Source: Macrotis lagotis (taxonomy: Eukaryota > Chordata > Mammalia > Peramelemorphia > Peramelidae). Taken from it: DNA of 64,000 nt. Positions 1 through 11,309 of this stretch are shown here, piece after piece; position 1 is the stretch's first letter; each line of letters opens with the position of its first letter. The notes under the pieces were generated by a model. That model was not told where the DNA came from. It searched no databases and saw only the letters and a program-made list of their open reading frames with translations. Location of the stretch: NCBI RefSeq assembly GCF_037893015.1, contig NC_133666.1, forward strand, positions 560,428,541 through 560,492,540, read 5' to 3'. The position numbers and the translations under genes are program-made.

Positions 1-655
1 CACAGCAAGTCTCCCCCCTTAAATGCATTTCAGTATCTATACATGTCACCAACATAACTCAGAGAGGGGGAATCTAAACTGGATGAGTCAGCAGCAGCAG
101 CAGCAGAGGATTTGACAATCATTCTCTCTTTAAGTTAAAAAGAGGATATGGGAAGTTTTGTGTAATGGTTGTGTACTAAAAGAAAACTGACCACTGATTT
201 TTTTGGTTGTTATTATTCCCACATCCTGTTACTAAAAAACAAAACCAATAACCAAAAAAATCCAAATCTACAAAAAAAAAAATCACCCCCCCAACCTTCC
301 CCCCCCCCCGTCTCTATAAATGTATAATGGTATGTTTTCTCTTGGTTCTTTAATTATTCTTCTTTTTCCTCTTTGACTTCTCTTCACTCTTCCATGTATC
401 AGACAGTTACCAATGGGGGGGGGGGGGGAGAAACACTGCTAAAAAGGTCAAAGACAGAGGGAAAGTACCCATGTCCAAAAACTATTTATAGCAGCAATTT
501 TGTTATAGTGAAAAACCTAGAAACAAAGTGGGATAAGAATATAGTGAGAGTATTTTTCCATTGGAAATTAAATTATTATAGATTCAAAGAAATATAGGAA
601 AACATAAAAACTGAAACAGAATCATGAGGACAATTTGCTTAAAGTTGTCAATAAT
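1..655. other. Unassigned with simple repeats
   Basis: No gene or clear repeat family. Contains (CAG)6 at 89-106, C-runs at about 284-309, and a G14 run at 415-428. Confidence 0.5.
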
Positions 656-659
656 GCAA

Positions 660-890
660 AGCAGCAGTTATTAAACTTTTTGGTCTCAGAGCTTCTTTAT
701 ATTCTTAAAACATATTGAGGAACCCCCCCCCCCCATCAAGAGCTATGGTTTGTGCAGGCTATATCTATCCATTATAGATTTAAAAAAAATCTTAGTATTA
801 TTATGAAAATTATTTTGTCCTCCTGGATCCCCTGAAAAAGAATGGGAGCTGCCCAAGGCAGTACATTTTGAGAACGCATTTGAGGAAAAC
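660..890 (+). mobile_element. hAT-type DNA transposon remnant
   Basis: Begins CAGTTATTAAACTTTTTGGTCTCAG and ends CATTTTGAGAACGCAT, like the ends of old mammalian hAT/Charlie-group elements (TTCTCAAACTTTTTGG... and ...TTTGAGAACCACTG). Carries a C12 run at 723-734. Confidence 0.45.
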
Positions 891-910
891 AACTTTAAAA
901 CAACTGAGAA

Positions 911-1090
911 GGGGCAGTTAGGTGGCACAGTGGATAAAGCACTGGCCTTGGAGTCAGGAGTACCTGAGTTAAAATCTGACCTCAGACACTTAATAATTAC
1001 CTAGCCCCGTGTGGCCTTGGACAAGCCACTTAACCCCATTGCCTTGCAAAATCTAAAAAAAAAAAAAAAACAAAACCAAAAAACAAAAAA
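911..1090 (+). mobile_element. SINE (tRNA-headed, marsupial)
   Basis: Complete copy from GGGGCAGTTAGGTGGC to a long A-rich tail. ACTGAGAA flanks it (903-910 and 1094-1101), a short TSD. Confidence 0.9.
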
Positions 1091-1430
1091 ATGACTGAGA
1101 ATTCTGATCAACATGATAACCACCAATGATTTTATAAGATGGATGACAGAGAATTTGGCATGAAGGTTAATCATGACACATATTTTCAGACATAAACAAT
1201 ATGTTGATGTGTTTTATTTGACTGCATTTATTTGCTTCGAATGAATGCTCTTATTTGGGTAAGAGTTGGGGTATGCTAGTAGGTAATGATAGAAATAAAA
1301 AAGAAAGTAAGAAAAGAGCATCAATAAAACTTTAAAAATACACATAAAGCAAAAAGAAGCTCAGGAGGCACATAAAAAACACCTGTTACTACTGCATTTA
1401 ATTTCACATAATTTAATTTAACTTACTTCA

Positions 1431-1960
1431 ATTCATGTATTAAACAACTTTTATGTGCCAGTCACTGTACTAGCCTTTGAAGATATTAAAAATAGAAAAA
1501 AAAAAGACAATTTCTGGCTTCAAAGAATTTATACTCTGTTGAGAGGAGATAGTATGCAAACAAGCACATACAAAACAAGCTATATACAAGATAAAAAATA
1601 AATAATAATAGGAAAGAAGGCACTAGAATTAAGAGGGGTTGGGGGAAAGTTTGCTTTAAGAGGAAAATGAAGGGGGAAAGTTTGCTTTAAGAGGAAAATG
1701 AAGAGCATTTTAGTTGGAACTTAAAGGAAGCAAAGAAGGCAAGTAGTTGGAGTCTCTGCCAGCAGAGACTACAGTCACAGAGAATGCTCAGAGACAATAG
1801 AAATGCAGTATCTTTTTCCTAGAATAACTAGAAGACCAGAATCATTCAATCAAAGAGCATATATTGGGGAATAAAGTGTAAGAAGCCTGGAAAGGTAGGA
1901 GAGGGCTAGGTAAAGAAGGGCTTTGATCACCAAACAGAGCATTTTATAATATATATTTAA
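1431..1960 (+). repeat. Old L3-like LINE remnant
   Basis: TTTTATGTGCCAGTCACTGTACTAG followed by the GGCACTAGAATTAAGAGGGG and GTAAGAAGCCTGGAAAGGTAGG blocks typical of the L3-type mammalian repeat. Contains the tandem duplication at 1641-1702. Confidence 0.5.
1641..1702 (+). repeat. 31-base perfect tandem duplication
   Basis: The 31-base unit GGGGGAAAGTTTGC...AAAATGAA occurs twice head to tail (1641-1671, 1672-1702) without mismatch. Confidence 0.95.
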
Positions 1961-2365
1961 ATTAATATAAACTTTTTAAAAGCTACTAATAGAGTTCAAA
2001 ATTTTGTATACAATTATTTTGTCTCTTAGAATGTTCTTATTTACTACTGATTACAGATCATAATAGAATTTTGGATTTGGAGTTGGGAACTGCGTTTTTG
2101 GCCTTGATATAATCAATAATTTAATTGTGTGACCACCATTTCTTAACTATAAAATGAAGAGGTTTTACTATAATTCTCTGAAATTTTATGATTCTGTGAC
2201 TTCCTTACTTGTCTAAATCTCATCAGAACTTGAAATTCATTATGTGAGAAATGGAGCTTACAAGTACCATCTTCTTTGCATGTTGTCTGCAATTCCCAAT
2301 AATTATGATGAAAAAGGGACCTATTGAAGAAACTTTAAAATGAGGTTTAAAAATGTTTTGAGAAT

Positions 2366-2523
2366 GGGGCAGCTAGGTTGACGCAGTGGATAGAACACCG
2401 GCCCTGGAGTCAGGAGTACCTGAGTTCAAATTTGACCTCAGACACTTAATAATTACCTAATTGTGTGGCCTTGGGCAAGCCACTTAACCCCACTTGCCTT
2501 GCAAAAACCTAAAAAAAAAAAAA
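2366..2523 (+). mobile_element. SINE, same family
   Basis: Complete copy from GGGGCAGCTAGG with a two-base insertion in TAGGTTGACGC. It is inserted at or near the end of the LTR-like repeat 2527-3140. Confidence 0.9.
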
Positions 2524-2526
2524 GTT

Positions 2527-3140
2527 TAGGGAAAATATTTGTAGGATGGTCTAGTTTCAAGTTTGAATGTGACAAATTCACAAAAGTACTAGCTCTGACC
2601 TACATGTAAAATATTGCTGTGTTTAGCAGAAGAGTAGGGAGAGAAAGAATAAAGGCAGTAATCTCCAATACTGGCACTGGGGAAAAATGTAGCTGACTAT
2701 AGGTTTGAGCATAACATGAAAGAATTCATGTAAAATATCAACTCTGACCCAGAAGAAATTTTAGGGACAAAATGGTTTATTTAAGTACTTAAGTTTAAGT
2801 ATTCAAGTACTATTGTAATTAGCAGAAGCTGAGGGAGAGGATGAACAGGAAACAAAGGTATAAGAACATAACAGGTTACATGAGAATCAGCCTAGTTTCA
2901 CTGGAAGACAAGTAAATCACCTAAACAGAGTGAGCTTTTAAGGTGAAAAGGTGGATAGTTCAGAGAGCAGAGATGAGTAATGAGAGATATATTGATAAGG
3001 GGCATTAACTCAGAGACTTAATCTTTTCAGGCTAGGGCAGGGATGTTGTTTTGTTGATAGGGACTTCTCCTTGACAAAGTACTTTACTAAAAGTTCATTA
3101 ACCTCATCTCAATAACTTGAAAAATGGAATGACAAGGACA
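2527..3140 (-). mobile_element. LTR-like repeat, minus, same family as 20170-20870
   Basis: The reverse complement aligns by eye with the plus-strand copy: CCTTAAAAGCTCACTC (TATA-like region, near 2930), CCCTAGCCTGAAAAGATTAAG (near 3035-3015), and CTTTTGTGAATTTGTCACATTCAAAC (2595-2565). The 3' part is present twice, at about 2540-2650 and 2700-2850. No retroviral coding sequence is attached. Confidence 0.65.
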
Positions 3141-3229
3141 TATATTGCTTTCAGTAATGTTAAATGTAAGATACTTGGTCAATGCAGAGAGAACATTGTA
3201 ATAATTATAAAACATATTTCTCCATTCAA

Positions 3230-4080
3230 TATTCCCTCTACTTTGATACTTTAACCCCCCAATTCACTCTCAGACCATCTCTCCTACCCTAGTCACTCTC
3301 ATCTTCTCCTCATTTTGACCCTTTAATGAATCAGTTCAATTCTATATTGTGCTCCTCTCTTGAGTTTGTTGCTCTATCATTTATTGAACAACACCCTGGC
3401 AAGCCTCAAACTTGGATCATTCTCACCATCAGTCTCCTTTGACACTACACGTGTGTTGCTGAACAAAAAGTGGAGAAAATTGTGTAAATGTTGGTTAAAT
3501 TCACTACATATAATACATCTTCTATTATACATATGTTATACACTCTCTCTGTTGCTAGGCAGTATTGCATCTTCCTTATCAACCACAGTAACTTTCCCCA
3601 ACTATTTCATTCCTATTAAAACCTTCCACTCCTTCTACCCTCTCACCTAAGTAACTTTACCAAAAACAAAAAATTGAAACCATTCATCATGAATTCCCTC
3701 TTCTTCATTCTTCCTTCTTTTATATCATTCATATGCCATCTGCTACTATCTCCTTCACAATGTCTCTCATAATGAGATGGCCTTATTTCTTCCCAAGGCT
3801 AACCCCTCTGATTGCTCAGTCAATCCCAATTCATCCTATCTTCTTCAACAGATTTCCCTGTCATCACCACTCTCTCACTCATTTTTCAATTTCTCCATGT
3901 ATACTGACTCATTCTCTACTGTCTATAAAAATGTCCTGGTCTCTCCTTCCACTCCTGAAAAATAAACAACAACCCTAATTTGCTTCTTCCATTCCTGTTA
4001 AGTGTTATCCTATACCTCTTCTGCCTTTTATGGCTACACTCAAAATGGCCCTCTGGAATAGGGGCCTCTACTTTGTCTCC
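3230..4080 (+). repeat. Old CR1/L2/L3-type LINE fragment
   Basis: Pyrimidine-rich. 3900-3965 reads TDSFSTVYKNVLVSPSTPEK, similar to the stretch before the RT fingers in CR1-group LINEs (YKHAHVSPILKK-like). Heavily decayed. Confidence 0.4.
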
Positions 4081-4113
4081 TTAGTCATAATCTATTTAAA
4101 AATTATCATTCCA

Positions 4114-4260
4114 GGGGGCAGCTAGGTGGATAGAGCACTAACCCTGGAGTCAGGAGTACCTGAGTTCAAATGGGGGCCCAAACACTTAATTACCTAGCTG
4201 TGTGGCCTTGGGCAAGCCACTTAACCCCATTGCCTTGCAAAAACTAAAAAAAAAAAAAAA
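4114..4260 (+). mobile_element. SINE, same family
   Basis: Lacks the GCACAGTG block near the head (TAGGTGGATAGAGC). Ends in a 15-base A tail directly against the RTE-like LINE fragment. Confidence 0.9.
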
Positions 4261-4261
4261 G

Positions 4262-5240
4262 GTGGGTGTGTCCAATCCAGCCCTTGGGGGTCATTCAAGT
4301 GGACCAAAGTGATATCACTATGTTATAGTCAAATTATGTGTCCAACTGTGACAGATCAGACCAATCTGAGCTCCAATTGAGCATAAATAGTCCATGTGAA
4401 CAGTTGGGTAGATTCTTTAAAGTTGTGCTTCTTATAAGAGACTGCATTTCTGTTTTTCTCTTAGAGCACAGTACCTTCTTTGATGCAGGCATGCCATGCT
4501 GGGCAGTCCTGTGCCAGTGTCTTCCACTTTAGAGAGACCTTGAAAGTGTCCTTGTATTGCTTTTTTTGATCACCATGTGAATGCTTGCCCTGTGTGAATT
4601 CTCCATAAAATAGACATTTTTGACAAATGTACATTTGTTATTCAGAGAACATGATCAGCCCAGCAGAGTTGAGCTCTCTATAGTAGAGTTTGAATGCTGG
4701 GCAGTTTAATTCAAGAAAGACTTTGTCTTATTAATTCTTATTGTCTCCTGAAATCATTAATTTCTATCTAATCTATTTTGATTTTTAGGGGGTATCACTA
4801 AAGCTTTATATCTCTTCTGTTAAACCATTGGTCACCTTTCCTAGTCTTTTCTCTAGAGCTAACTTCTTTTATAATATCTTTTAAAAACTCATATATCATT
4901 TCTTCAAGTAATTACAATGTCTGGTGTCTTCTCCTGCCAGGTGATCTTCAGAATCTTCCTAAGATAATTCAAATGGAAGGGATTCACTTTCCCAGCATAG
5001 CACTGGTATTCCAGGCTTACAGCAATGAGATCAGTACAGTTTGGTAGTTAGGCTAATATCTCTTCTCTCTCACACTTTCCTTTGGAGCCTCCCAAACATT
5101 GAGCTAGCTCTGACAATACAGGTGTCAACTTCATTATCAATGAAATCAACTTCATTATCCATGAAAAGTATACTGTCAAGGTAAGTGAACTTATGCACAG
5201 TATTCAACATTTCTCCATTTACTATAAACAATGGTATAAA
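4262..5240 (-). mobile_element. RTE-like LINE 3' fragment, split by a 200-base insert
   Basis: Aligns by eye with 12700-13470 of the LINE above (shared blocks GAATGCTGGGCAGTTTA, TCTCCTGCCAGGTGATCTTCAG, GAGCTAGC and CAACATTTCTCCATTTAC vs CAAAATTTCTCCATTTGC). Between about 4718 and 4918 an L1-type piece interrupts the alignment. Confidence 0.75.
4718..4918 (-). mobile_element. L1 ORF1 piece inside the RTE-like LINE
   Basis: Resembles 6203-6392 closely over about 180 bases (AAAGCTTTATATCTCTTCTG, TCTAGAGCTAACTTCTTTTA). No A tail or TSD is evident. Confidence 0.6.
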
Positions 5241-5324
5241 TCCAACAAATTATAGTTTATAATCTCTGTAATTTGATGTTTTAGTTTAGTTGCTCATATT
5301 TTATTTAAAATCTTACTTTCTCAT

Positions 5325-5343
5325 TAAGAGTATTTGTATATAC

Positions 5344-5386
<43 letters not shown>

Positions 5387-5484
5387 GAGCATTTGTATTG
5401 AGTATTTCTATATAATCCTTAAGAGTATTTGTATATTCAAAAATATATGCATAAATATATACAAGTAAATGTGTGTATATATAT

Positions 5485-5531
<47 letters not shown>

Positions 5532-5532
5532 T
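5325..5532. repeat. TG and TAGA microsatellites with local duplication
   Basis: (TG)n at 5351-5383 and (TAGA)n at about 5487-5530. The phrase TAAGAGTATTTGTATA or a close variant occurs at about 5325, 5387 and 5421, showing a small local duplication around the repeats. Confidence 0.9.
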
Positions 5533-5639
5533 ATGATTGGTATTTAGGTCATTTCTGGTTTGTGAATCAGACATTTGTATCATTGAGGGATATTTGGTGG
5601 GATTCCCCATTCTCTTATTTTTGCAAATAGTTTTATGTA

Positions 5640-6391
5640 AAATTAGCATTAATTTTTCCTTAAAAGTTTGATACCATTTGCTTTATAAAACAATTTGACC
5701 CCTATTTTTCTCCTCCCCTTAAGTTCATTTATAGCTTGTTCAATTTCTTCTCTAAAATTGATTGTTTAATCTCTATTGCTGTTAAATTTTATATTTTATT
5801 TATTTGCAAATATTGAATTTTAAAATTTAAATTGTGAGTTTTATTGGCATATAATTGATTAAAATGGCTTCTAATATTCTTTATTCCTTCTTTTTTATGA
5901 TTGTTTTCTTTTTTTAGAAAGTTGCTTTTCTTTAATACTAACAATTATATCAGACACATTATTTATGGAAAGAGGATCTATTATCTATTTTATTCTTTTT
6001 CCTCCAAAAAGCCCTCTTATTCATTAATATGTGGAGACAATTTTTTAAAATTAATTCTTGAAACATGTTATCCAGATTTTTTTCAAAAATTTTTTCCATG
6101 GACTTCAGATTGTCCAATGATTCTTAAGTTATCTGTCCTTGAGTTGTTTTCCAAGTTATTTGATTTTTGATATAAGATATCTCACCCTCTATTTTTTCAG
6201 TTTTTTGACTTTGTCTTATGAATTCTTATTGACTCCTGAAATCATTCATTTCTATCTAATCTATTCTGATTTTTAAGGGGTTTGACTCTGAAGTAAAGCT
6301 TTATATCTCTTCTGTTAAACCATTGATCCCCTTTCCGTTATTCCTCTAGAGCTAACTTCTTTTATAATATCTTTTAAAAACTCATGCCCCT
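5640..6391 (-). mobile_element. Composite L1 fragment, minus
   Basis: 5640-5895 resembles the antisense of the L1 ORF2 region just before the RT fingers (the part coding for the [16 protein letters not shown] stretch at 60710-60760). 5950-6391 reads as ORF1 on the minus strand, with LENNSRTDNLRIIG near 6155-6110. The two parts do not neighbour each other in a normal L1, so a deletion or two insertions joined here. Confidence 0.6.
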
Positions 6392-6540
6392 GGGGGCAGC
6401 TAGGTGGCACAGTGAGTGGATAGAGCACCGGTTCTAGAGTCAGGAGTACCTGAGTTCAAATATGGCCTCAGACACTTAATAATTTCCTAGCTGTGTGGCC
6501 TTGGGCAAGCCATTTAACCCCATTTCCTTGCCAAAAAAAC
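6392..6540 (+). mobile_element. SINE, same family
   Basis: Complete copy with a four-base duplication GTGAGTGG in the head. Follows the L1 fragment ending at about 6390. Confidence 0.9.
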
Positions 6541-6710
6541 CCCCATATAAATCAAATTTAGTTTTTCATTTAGTATGCAATAATCATTTCCTTTTTCCTG
6601 TAACATCTTCTGGTATGTGTAAGGAAACAGTGCCAATAGAAGATACATCAATAGACCTGGTACTGAATAATAAGAACCATTCTAGAGTGCTTTCTAAAGT
6701 TAAGCTTTAG

Positions 6711-6869
6711 GGGCAGCTAGGTGGCATAGTGGATAAAGCACTGGCCTTGGAGTCAGGAGTACCTGGGTTCAAATCCGGTCTCAGACACTTAATAATTACC
6801 TAGCTGTGTGGCCTTGGGCAAGCCACTTAACCCAGTTTGCCTTGCAAAAATCTAAAAAGAAAAAAATAT
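6711..6869 (+). mobile_element. SINE, same family, clear TSD
   Basis: Flanked by TAAAGTTAAGCTTTAG (6695-6710) and TAAAGTTTAGCTTTAG (6870-6885), one mismatch in 16. Confidence 0.95.
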
Positions 6870-6889
6870 TAAAGTTTAGCTTTAGATGA

Positions 6890-7300
6890 AGGGACAAACA
6901 AAGCAATAGAAGTCAAAACTGGAGGTAAATTCCATGAGTGGAGAGAAGCTTATGTTCCAAGGGGCCTGAAATTATGCTTGAGCTTTAATAAATAGCTTAA
7001 TGATTGTAAGCTGAATGAGCAAGGTGGGACTGACAGTACCAAAAGAGAGGAAGAAGCATATTGATCCAAGGCCATTAAGGATCTTATATGTGAAGAGCAA
7101 AATTCTAAAATCAATATGGAGTTGTACAAGAAACCAATGAAAAGATGCTTTTAAAGGAGATAATTGAAGCACATAGATACCTGTAGAAATGTTGGCAACT
7201 GTATTCAATATTGATTGCATCATCAAAACATAAGTCAAGAAAACTCTGAAATTCTGAGAAAAGTAACTAGAGAATGAATTGTGTGGGATGTTTGGAACAC
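6890..7300. repeat. Old L3-like remnant
   Basis: AAATTCTAAAATCAATATGGAGTTGTACAAGAAACCAATGAA resembles the body of the L3-type repeat also seen at 1431-1960 and 40690-40950. Confidence 0.35.
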
Positions 7301-7339
7301 TTAGAGCTTGATCAGACATCAAGATTTGCCAAGGTCATC

Positions 7340-7530
7340 CAATGAAACCTAGGCTTACTTCAATTGTCTTGACTTTTATCTTGCAATTTATGACTCTGGA
7401 AGAGAGGGCCACTGATGAGTTTGGGTAACTCTGTATCAATTTAATTTACACCCAAGTCAAGATATCATCCCATGATGTCATTGGTACCCTTCAAAAAATG
7501 AAGGTCAAACAGGAACAGTAGCTAAGATTT
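7340..7530 (+). mobile_element. SINE with RTE-like LINE tail
   Basis: Core GACTCTGGAAGAGAGGGCCACTGATGA and 3' tail GATGTCATTGGTACCCTTC..GAAGGTCAAACA. The tail matches, in reverse complement, the 3' end of the LINE at 12655. Confidence 0.75.
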
Positions 7531-7839
7531 ATTGATAGTGTACTCAGCTGGCCTACAAATTTAAAGCTATCAGAGGGGGTTATTACAAGAAAATTAATTT
7601 AAAAAAAACTAATCCCATGAAGGAGACAATAAAGCTTCTGTAAAGAAACCATGAAAAAAGTGTTCCACATACTTAGATGAGCTTGGGCATGAAGTATCAA
7701 TCTAAATTTAGATTGTCCTTCTGAATCTTCTCATTTGCCACTATATTGGAAAGTCTTCATATAATTTGATGTCAATGCCATTTTTGTGGCCAAGTAGAAC
7801 TGCATCTAGGCCTTTACAAGAAAGATGCCTTCAGCCAAG

Positions 7840-8202
7840 GATGCTGTAAGGAAACCACTTTATTTGTTCTTTAAAACCATAATCATTCAAGCATTCAAAA
7901 AGTATTGTCAGGTTTTGCCCATTGTTTCTGCTAAATGCTGGGGTTACAAAGAAAGATAATCCACCCACTATATGCAAAGCAATGGAGAGGATGGTACACT
8001 TAGAAAAGAAATGGTTCCTGAACTCAAGGAGTTTGCTGTCAGGAAAAGAATAAGGCACAAAGAGTGTGATACACAACATTAGAAGACTGATTTACCAACA
8101 AGGATAAAAAGATGACATATAATGTCTGAGGGAAGAAGATTTTTATTGACCAGGAAGGTCAAGGAAATCTTCATGAAGAAAATGGCATTGAACTTGGCCT
8201 TT
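7840..8202 (+). repeat. Old L3-like remnant
   Basis: CTAAATGCTGGGGTTACAAAGAAAG ... CTGAACTCAAGGAGTTTGCTGTC, then AGGAAATCTTCATGAAGAAAATGGC. Interrupted at 8203 by a SINE. Confidence 0.5.
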
Positions 8203-8218
8203 AAAAAGATGGACAAGA

Positions 8219-8356
8219 GGGCAGCTAGGTGGTGTTGTGGATAGAGCACTGGCCCTGGAGTCAGGAGGACCTGAGTTCAAATGTGACCTGAGACAGTTAA
8301 TAATTACCTAGCCGTGTGGCCTTGGGCAAGTCACTTAACCCCATTGTCTTGCAAAA
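8219..8356 (+). mobile_element. SINE, same family, perfect TSD
   Basis: Flanked by AAAAAGATGGACAAGA at 8203-8218 and 8357-8372, a perfect 16-base duplication. Inserted in an L3-like old repeat. Confidence 0.95.
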
Positions 8357-8878
8357 AAAAAGATGGACAAGAATTCAACAGATAAAGTAAGGAAAGGGAG
8401 ATATACTCTATGTGTGTGCATGTATGTTCAAATTATATTTTGTTAATGGAGACATGATCTCTTTAATACTGGAAAAACAGGAATTTAAGGATACCTCAAA
8501 TTATCAAGCTGACCTTGAAGGTTTGGGGCATTCTGATTCTCAAAATTAACATGGGAGACTCAAATCTAAATAGAATAAAGTTGCTTCAATCTCTTTTAGT
8601 CTTGCCAATATAGGAAAAGAAGCTAATCAGAGATAATGTATTCTTGATGAAACCACAATGTTGATCTTTTGTTTGTTTTACTTTTCCAAGATGTTCACTG
8701 AACCATCCTATGTTTCTTTTCCTATTCTCTTTGATCTTTCAAAAGTCACTGCAGCTAAGCAATCACAAAAGCAGTTTTTTAGCACCCTAGTGTAACAAAG
8801 ATAGAATGAAGTCTAATTCTTATGCAAAGTATAAAATTACTTGCTCTTTCATGATGTCTTAGGTCTCAATACTCTTTT

Positions 8879-9020
8879 GTTTGGTTGTTTGTTTTAGTTT
8901 TTGCAAGGCAATGGGGTTAAGTGACTTGCCCAAGGCCTGTGTGTCTGAGGTCGGATTTGAACTCAGGTACTCCTGACTCCAGGGCTGGTGCTCTATCACT
9001 GCACCACCTAGCCACCCCCC
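8879..9020 (-). mobile_element. SINE, same family, minus, TSD
   Basis: Flanked by CTCAATACTCTTT (8865-8877 and 9021-9033). The middle lacks the GGTAATTATTAA block. Confidence 0.93.
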
Positions 9021-9389
9021 CTCAATACTCTTTCAACCATTTTTATTCCATCTCTTACAGTTCAAAGATTGTTTTCTGATAGAGAAAACAGAAGCAGAAT
9101 TAGAATTAAATAGCTCTGTCTTCTCTCCAAATCTTGTTATTATCCTAGGCACACTGAGTGTTAACGTTACTCCTTTCTTGAACTTCATTTGCCTCTTAAA
9201 AATTTTTTTTAAATGGTATTGTTCCTCTCTGCAATCCAGAGAGCTAGGACAACTGTATTTGACTGTCTATGGACTATATTATCCCCATTGAAAGGAAGAA
9301 AAATGAAACAAAACAAAACATACATATAATTAAAAAAACCCTTCATAATCTGATGAACATTTTATAAAAATTATCTCTTATGTATCTCT

Positions 9390-9575
9390 TTCCCTCCTAA
9401 TTTCTCATACTGAAAATTACCAATTTATAAACATATTTATGAAAATATGTGCGTACAATGATAATCTGGCTGTTTGCTGCTGAGGGTAGAGGTGGGAAGG
9501 GAGGGTAGAGGGAAATGTTGTAACTTAATAATATGTGTGCATAAGGATGAAAATAAATAAATAAATAAGAAACGT
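9390..9575 (+). repeat. Old L1-like 3' end
   Basis: GGTGGGAAGGGAGGGTAGAGGG followed by ATGAAAATAAATAAATAAATAAG resembles L1 3' UTR and tail. Confidence 0.35.
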
Positions 9576-9627
9576 TTTAAAAATGGCATCATTAGCATTC
9601 ATCTGCTGCAGGTTTTCTGTCAACCTT

Positions 9628-9794
9628 TTTTTTTTTTTTTTTTAGGTTTTCTTGCAAGGCAAATGGAGTTAAGTGGCTTGCCCAAGGCCACACAACTAAG
9701 GCCACGCAACTAGGTAATTATTAAGTGTCTGAGACCAGATTTGAACCCAGGTACTCCTGACTCCAAGGCTGGTGCTTTATCTACTAGCCGCCCC
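9628..9794 (-). mobile_element. SINE, same family, minus, TSD
   Basis: Flanked by TCTGTCAACCTT (9616-9627 and 9795-9806). Has an internal direct duplication of the GGCCACACAACTAAG segment. Confidence 0.93.
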
Positions 9795-9959
9795 TCTGTC
9801 AACCTTCTTAGAGGATGATGTTTCTTCATATTGTTTTATTATCCTAAATCCTTGCTTTGTTCTTCATTATATACCTTGTGAGTTTCTGGACTGGTTAATG
9901 AGTTTATAGGATCACAGAATTCAAAAGCATCTTTAAGTCATCAAGTTTAGTTCCCTTGT

Positions 9960-10270
9960 TTTGATGATGTTTGTCCTTCATTCTTGAAGAAGACCATGAC
10001 ATCAGGGAGGTGATGCCATGACAGGCACATGGATTGGATTTGAGTGAAGGGGTGCTGTGCTAAGTCATCATCTCACTTTCTCCTCCAGAGCCCTCTGGGT
10101 CCAGTGACCAGATATGAATCAGGAGGACTAGAAATAGTTCTGGATGCGAAGCAATCAGGGTTAAGTGACTGGCCCAAGGTCACACAGCTAGCAAGTATCA
10201 AGTGTCTGAGGTTGGATACAAACTCCCATCCTCCTGACTTCAAGGTCAGTGCTCTATTCACTGAACCTTT
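9960..10270 (-). mobile_element. SINE with RTE-like LINE tail, minus
   Basis: Plus strand starts with the reversed tail GATGATGTTTGTCCTTCATTC and ends with the reversed tRNA-like head CAGTGCTCTATTCACTGAACC. Middle has GTCACACAGCTAGCAAGTATC. About 310 bases. Confidence 0.8.
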
Positions 10271-10274
10271 TTAC

Positions 10275-10435
10275 TGCCCTTTCCTTTGTTTTATAGATGA
10301 GGAAACTGAGGTACACAGGGAGTAAGTGGCATGCCCAAGATTGTACAGTCTTTTTGTCTTGAAGGAAGCATGCAAACACATCTTCCTGACCCCAAATTCA
10401 ACTCTCTATTCCCTCCACCATCTAGCTGTTAATCT
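10275..10435 (-). repeat. MIR-type SINE
   Basis: ATAGATGAGGAAACTGAGGTACACAGGGAGTAAGTGGCATGCCCAAG, reversed MIR core. Confidence 0.7.
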
Positions 10436-11116
10436 CTTAGCAGGCTGCTCTTTTCTTCCTCATCAGATGTAGAAATTTTTCTTGAAAGTGTTCCATCCCT
10501 CTTGAGCTGACTTGTACAAAAATAATTTAGGCCATAGGATTCTACCTCTGCTATCTTTTGCCATGGCAAGAAAATCCACTTTTTTTTGTAATTGAGAATA
10601 AAAATCAATAGAGGGTTTTTTTTTAAAAAAATAAAAGTTATAAGCCTAGGCAAAGCAATGCAACAGACAACAGAGAGTGATGTATTTCTATGGGGCAAAT
10701 GGACTTCTGAATATGAGATGTTTCTACATATGATAAAGATTTAAGGGGTTAAGCAGTTAACAATCATCTCTAGGTAGAAGGAAATATGTAAGCATGATAG
10801 TTTTAAAATGTTATCTTCATTCTTAACATTTTTCTCCATCACTCTTCGGTCTAGAAATCAACAAAACAACTCATTGGGCCCTGATTTATAGCATTTGCTG
10901 ATTCCACAGGTATAATTGTTCACATTGAAACTTTAATAGTTGGGTTTCTTGAGCCTTTAAGATTTGGTTCTTAGATATCCTTGGTTCCTATAGGTCCTCA
11001 TACTCTATAAAAGACAGGCAGTTATACTGGTTCACCACTGAAAAGTTATTGGCCTTAGGAGACTATCTATTATGTCCAAGGGAGATATAGAGACTTTCTA
11101 GTCTAATATGCCATTA
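10436..11116. other. Unassigned
   Basis: No recognised feature. AT-rich, short frames only. Confidence 0.4.
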
Positions 11117-11124
11117 GTCTATGG

Positions 11125-11303
11125 CAGGGATTGGGAACTGTTTTTTTCTGCCAAGGACCATTTGGATAACATCATTCAAGAGCTATATATGGCCAAACAA
11201 TTAATTAATTCATCCCCAAAATGCCTAGATTTATTGAATTTTGAGTTCCAACTGGCAATGTCAGACCATTTCAGCCTGAAGATCATAGGTTCCCCTGCCC
11301 CTG
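11125..11303. mobile_element. Short hAT-type DNA transposon
   Basis: Inverted ends CAGGGATTGGGAAC (11125-11138) and GTTCCCCTGCCCCTG (11289-11303). Flanking 8-base sequences GTCTATGG (11117-11124) and GTTGATGG (11304-11311) match at 6 of 8, the TSD length of hAT elements. At 179 bases it is non-autonomous. Confidence 0.7.
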
Positions 11304-11309
11304 GTTGAT

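Noticed and set aside
911-1090. tRNA gene suggested by the SINE head
   Set aside because: The head lacks a complete cloverleaf and is one of about 20 copies with a common non-tRNA body and A tail; it is a SINE.
5437-5649. 70-codon minus frame with SIYLSIYLS repeats
   Set aside because: Translation of the (TAGA)n microsatellite.
10044-10325. 93-codon plus frame
   Set aside because: Lies within a minus-oriented SINE and an MIR; no protein character.
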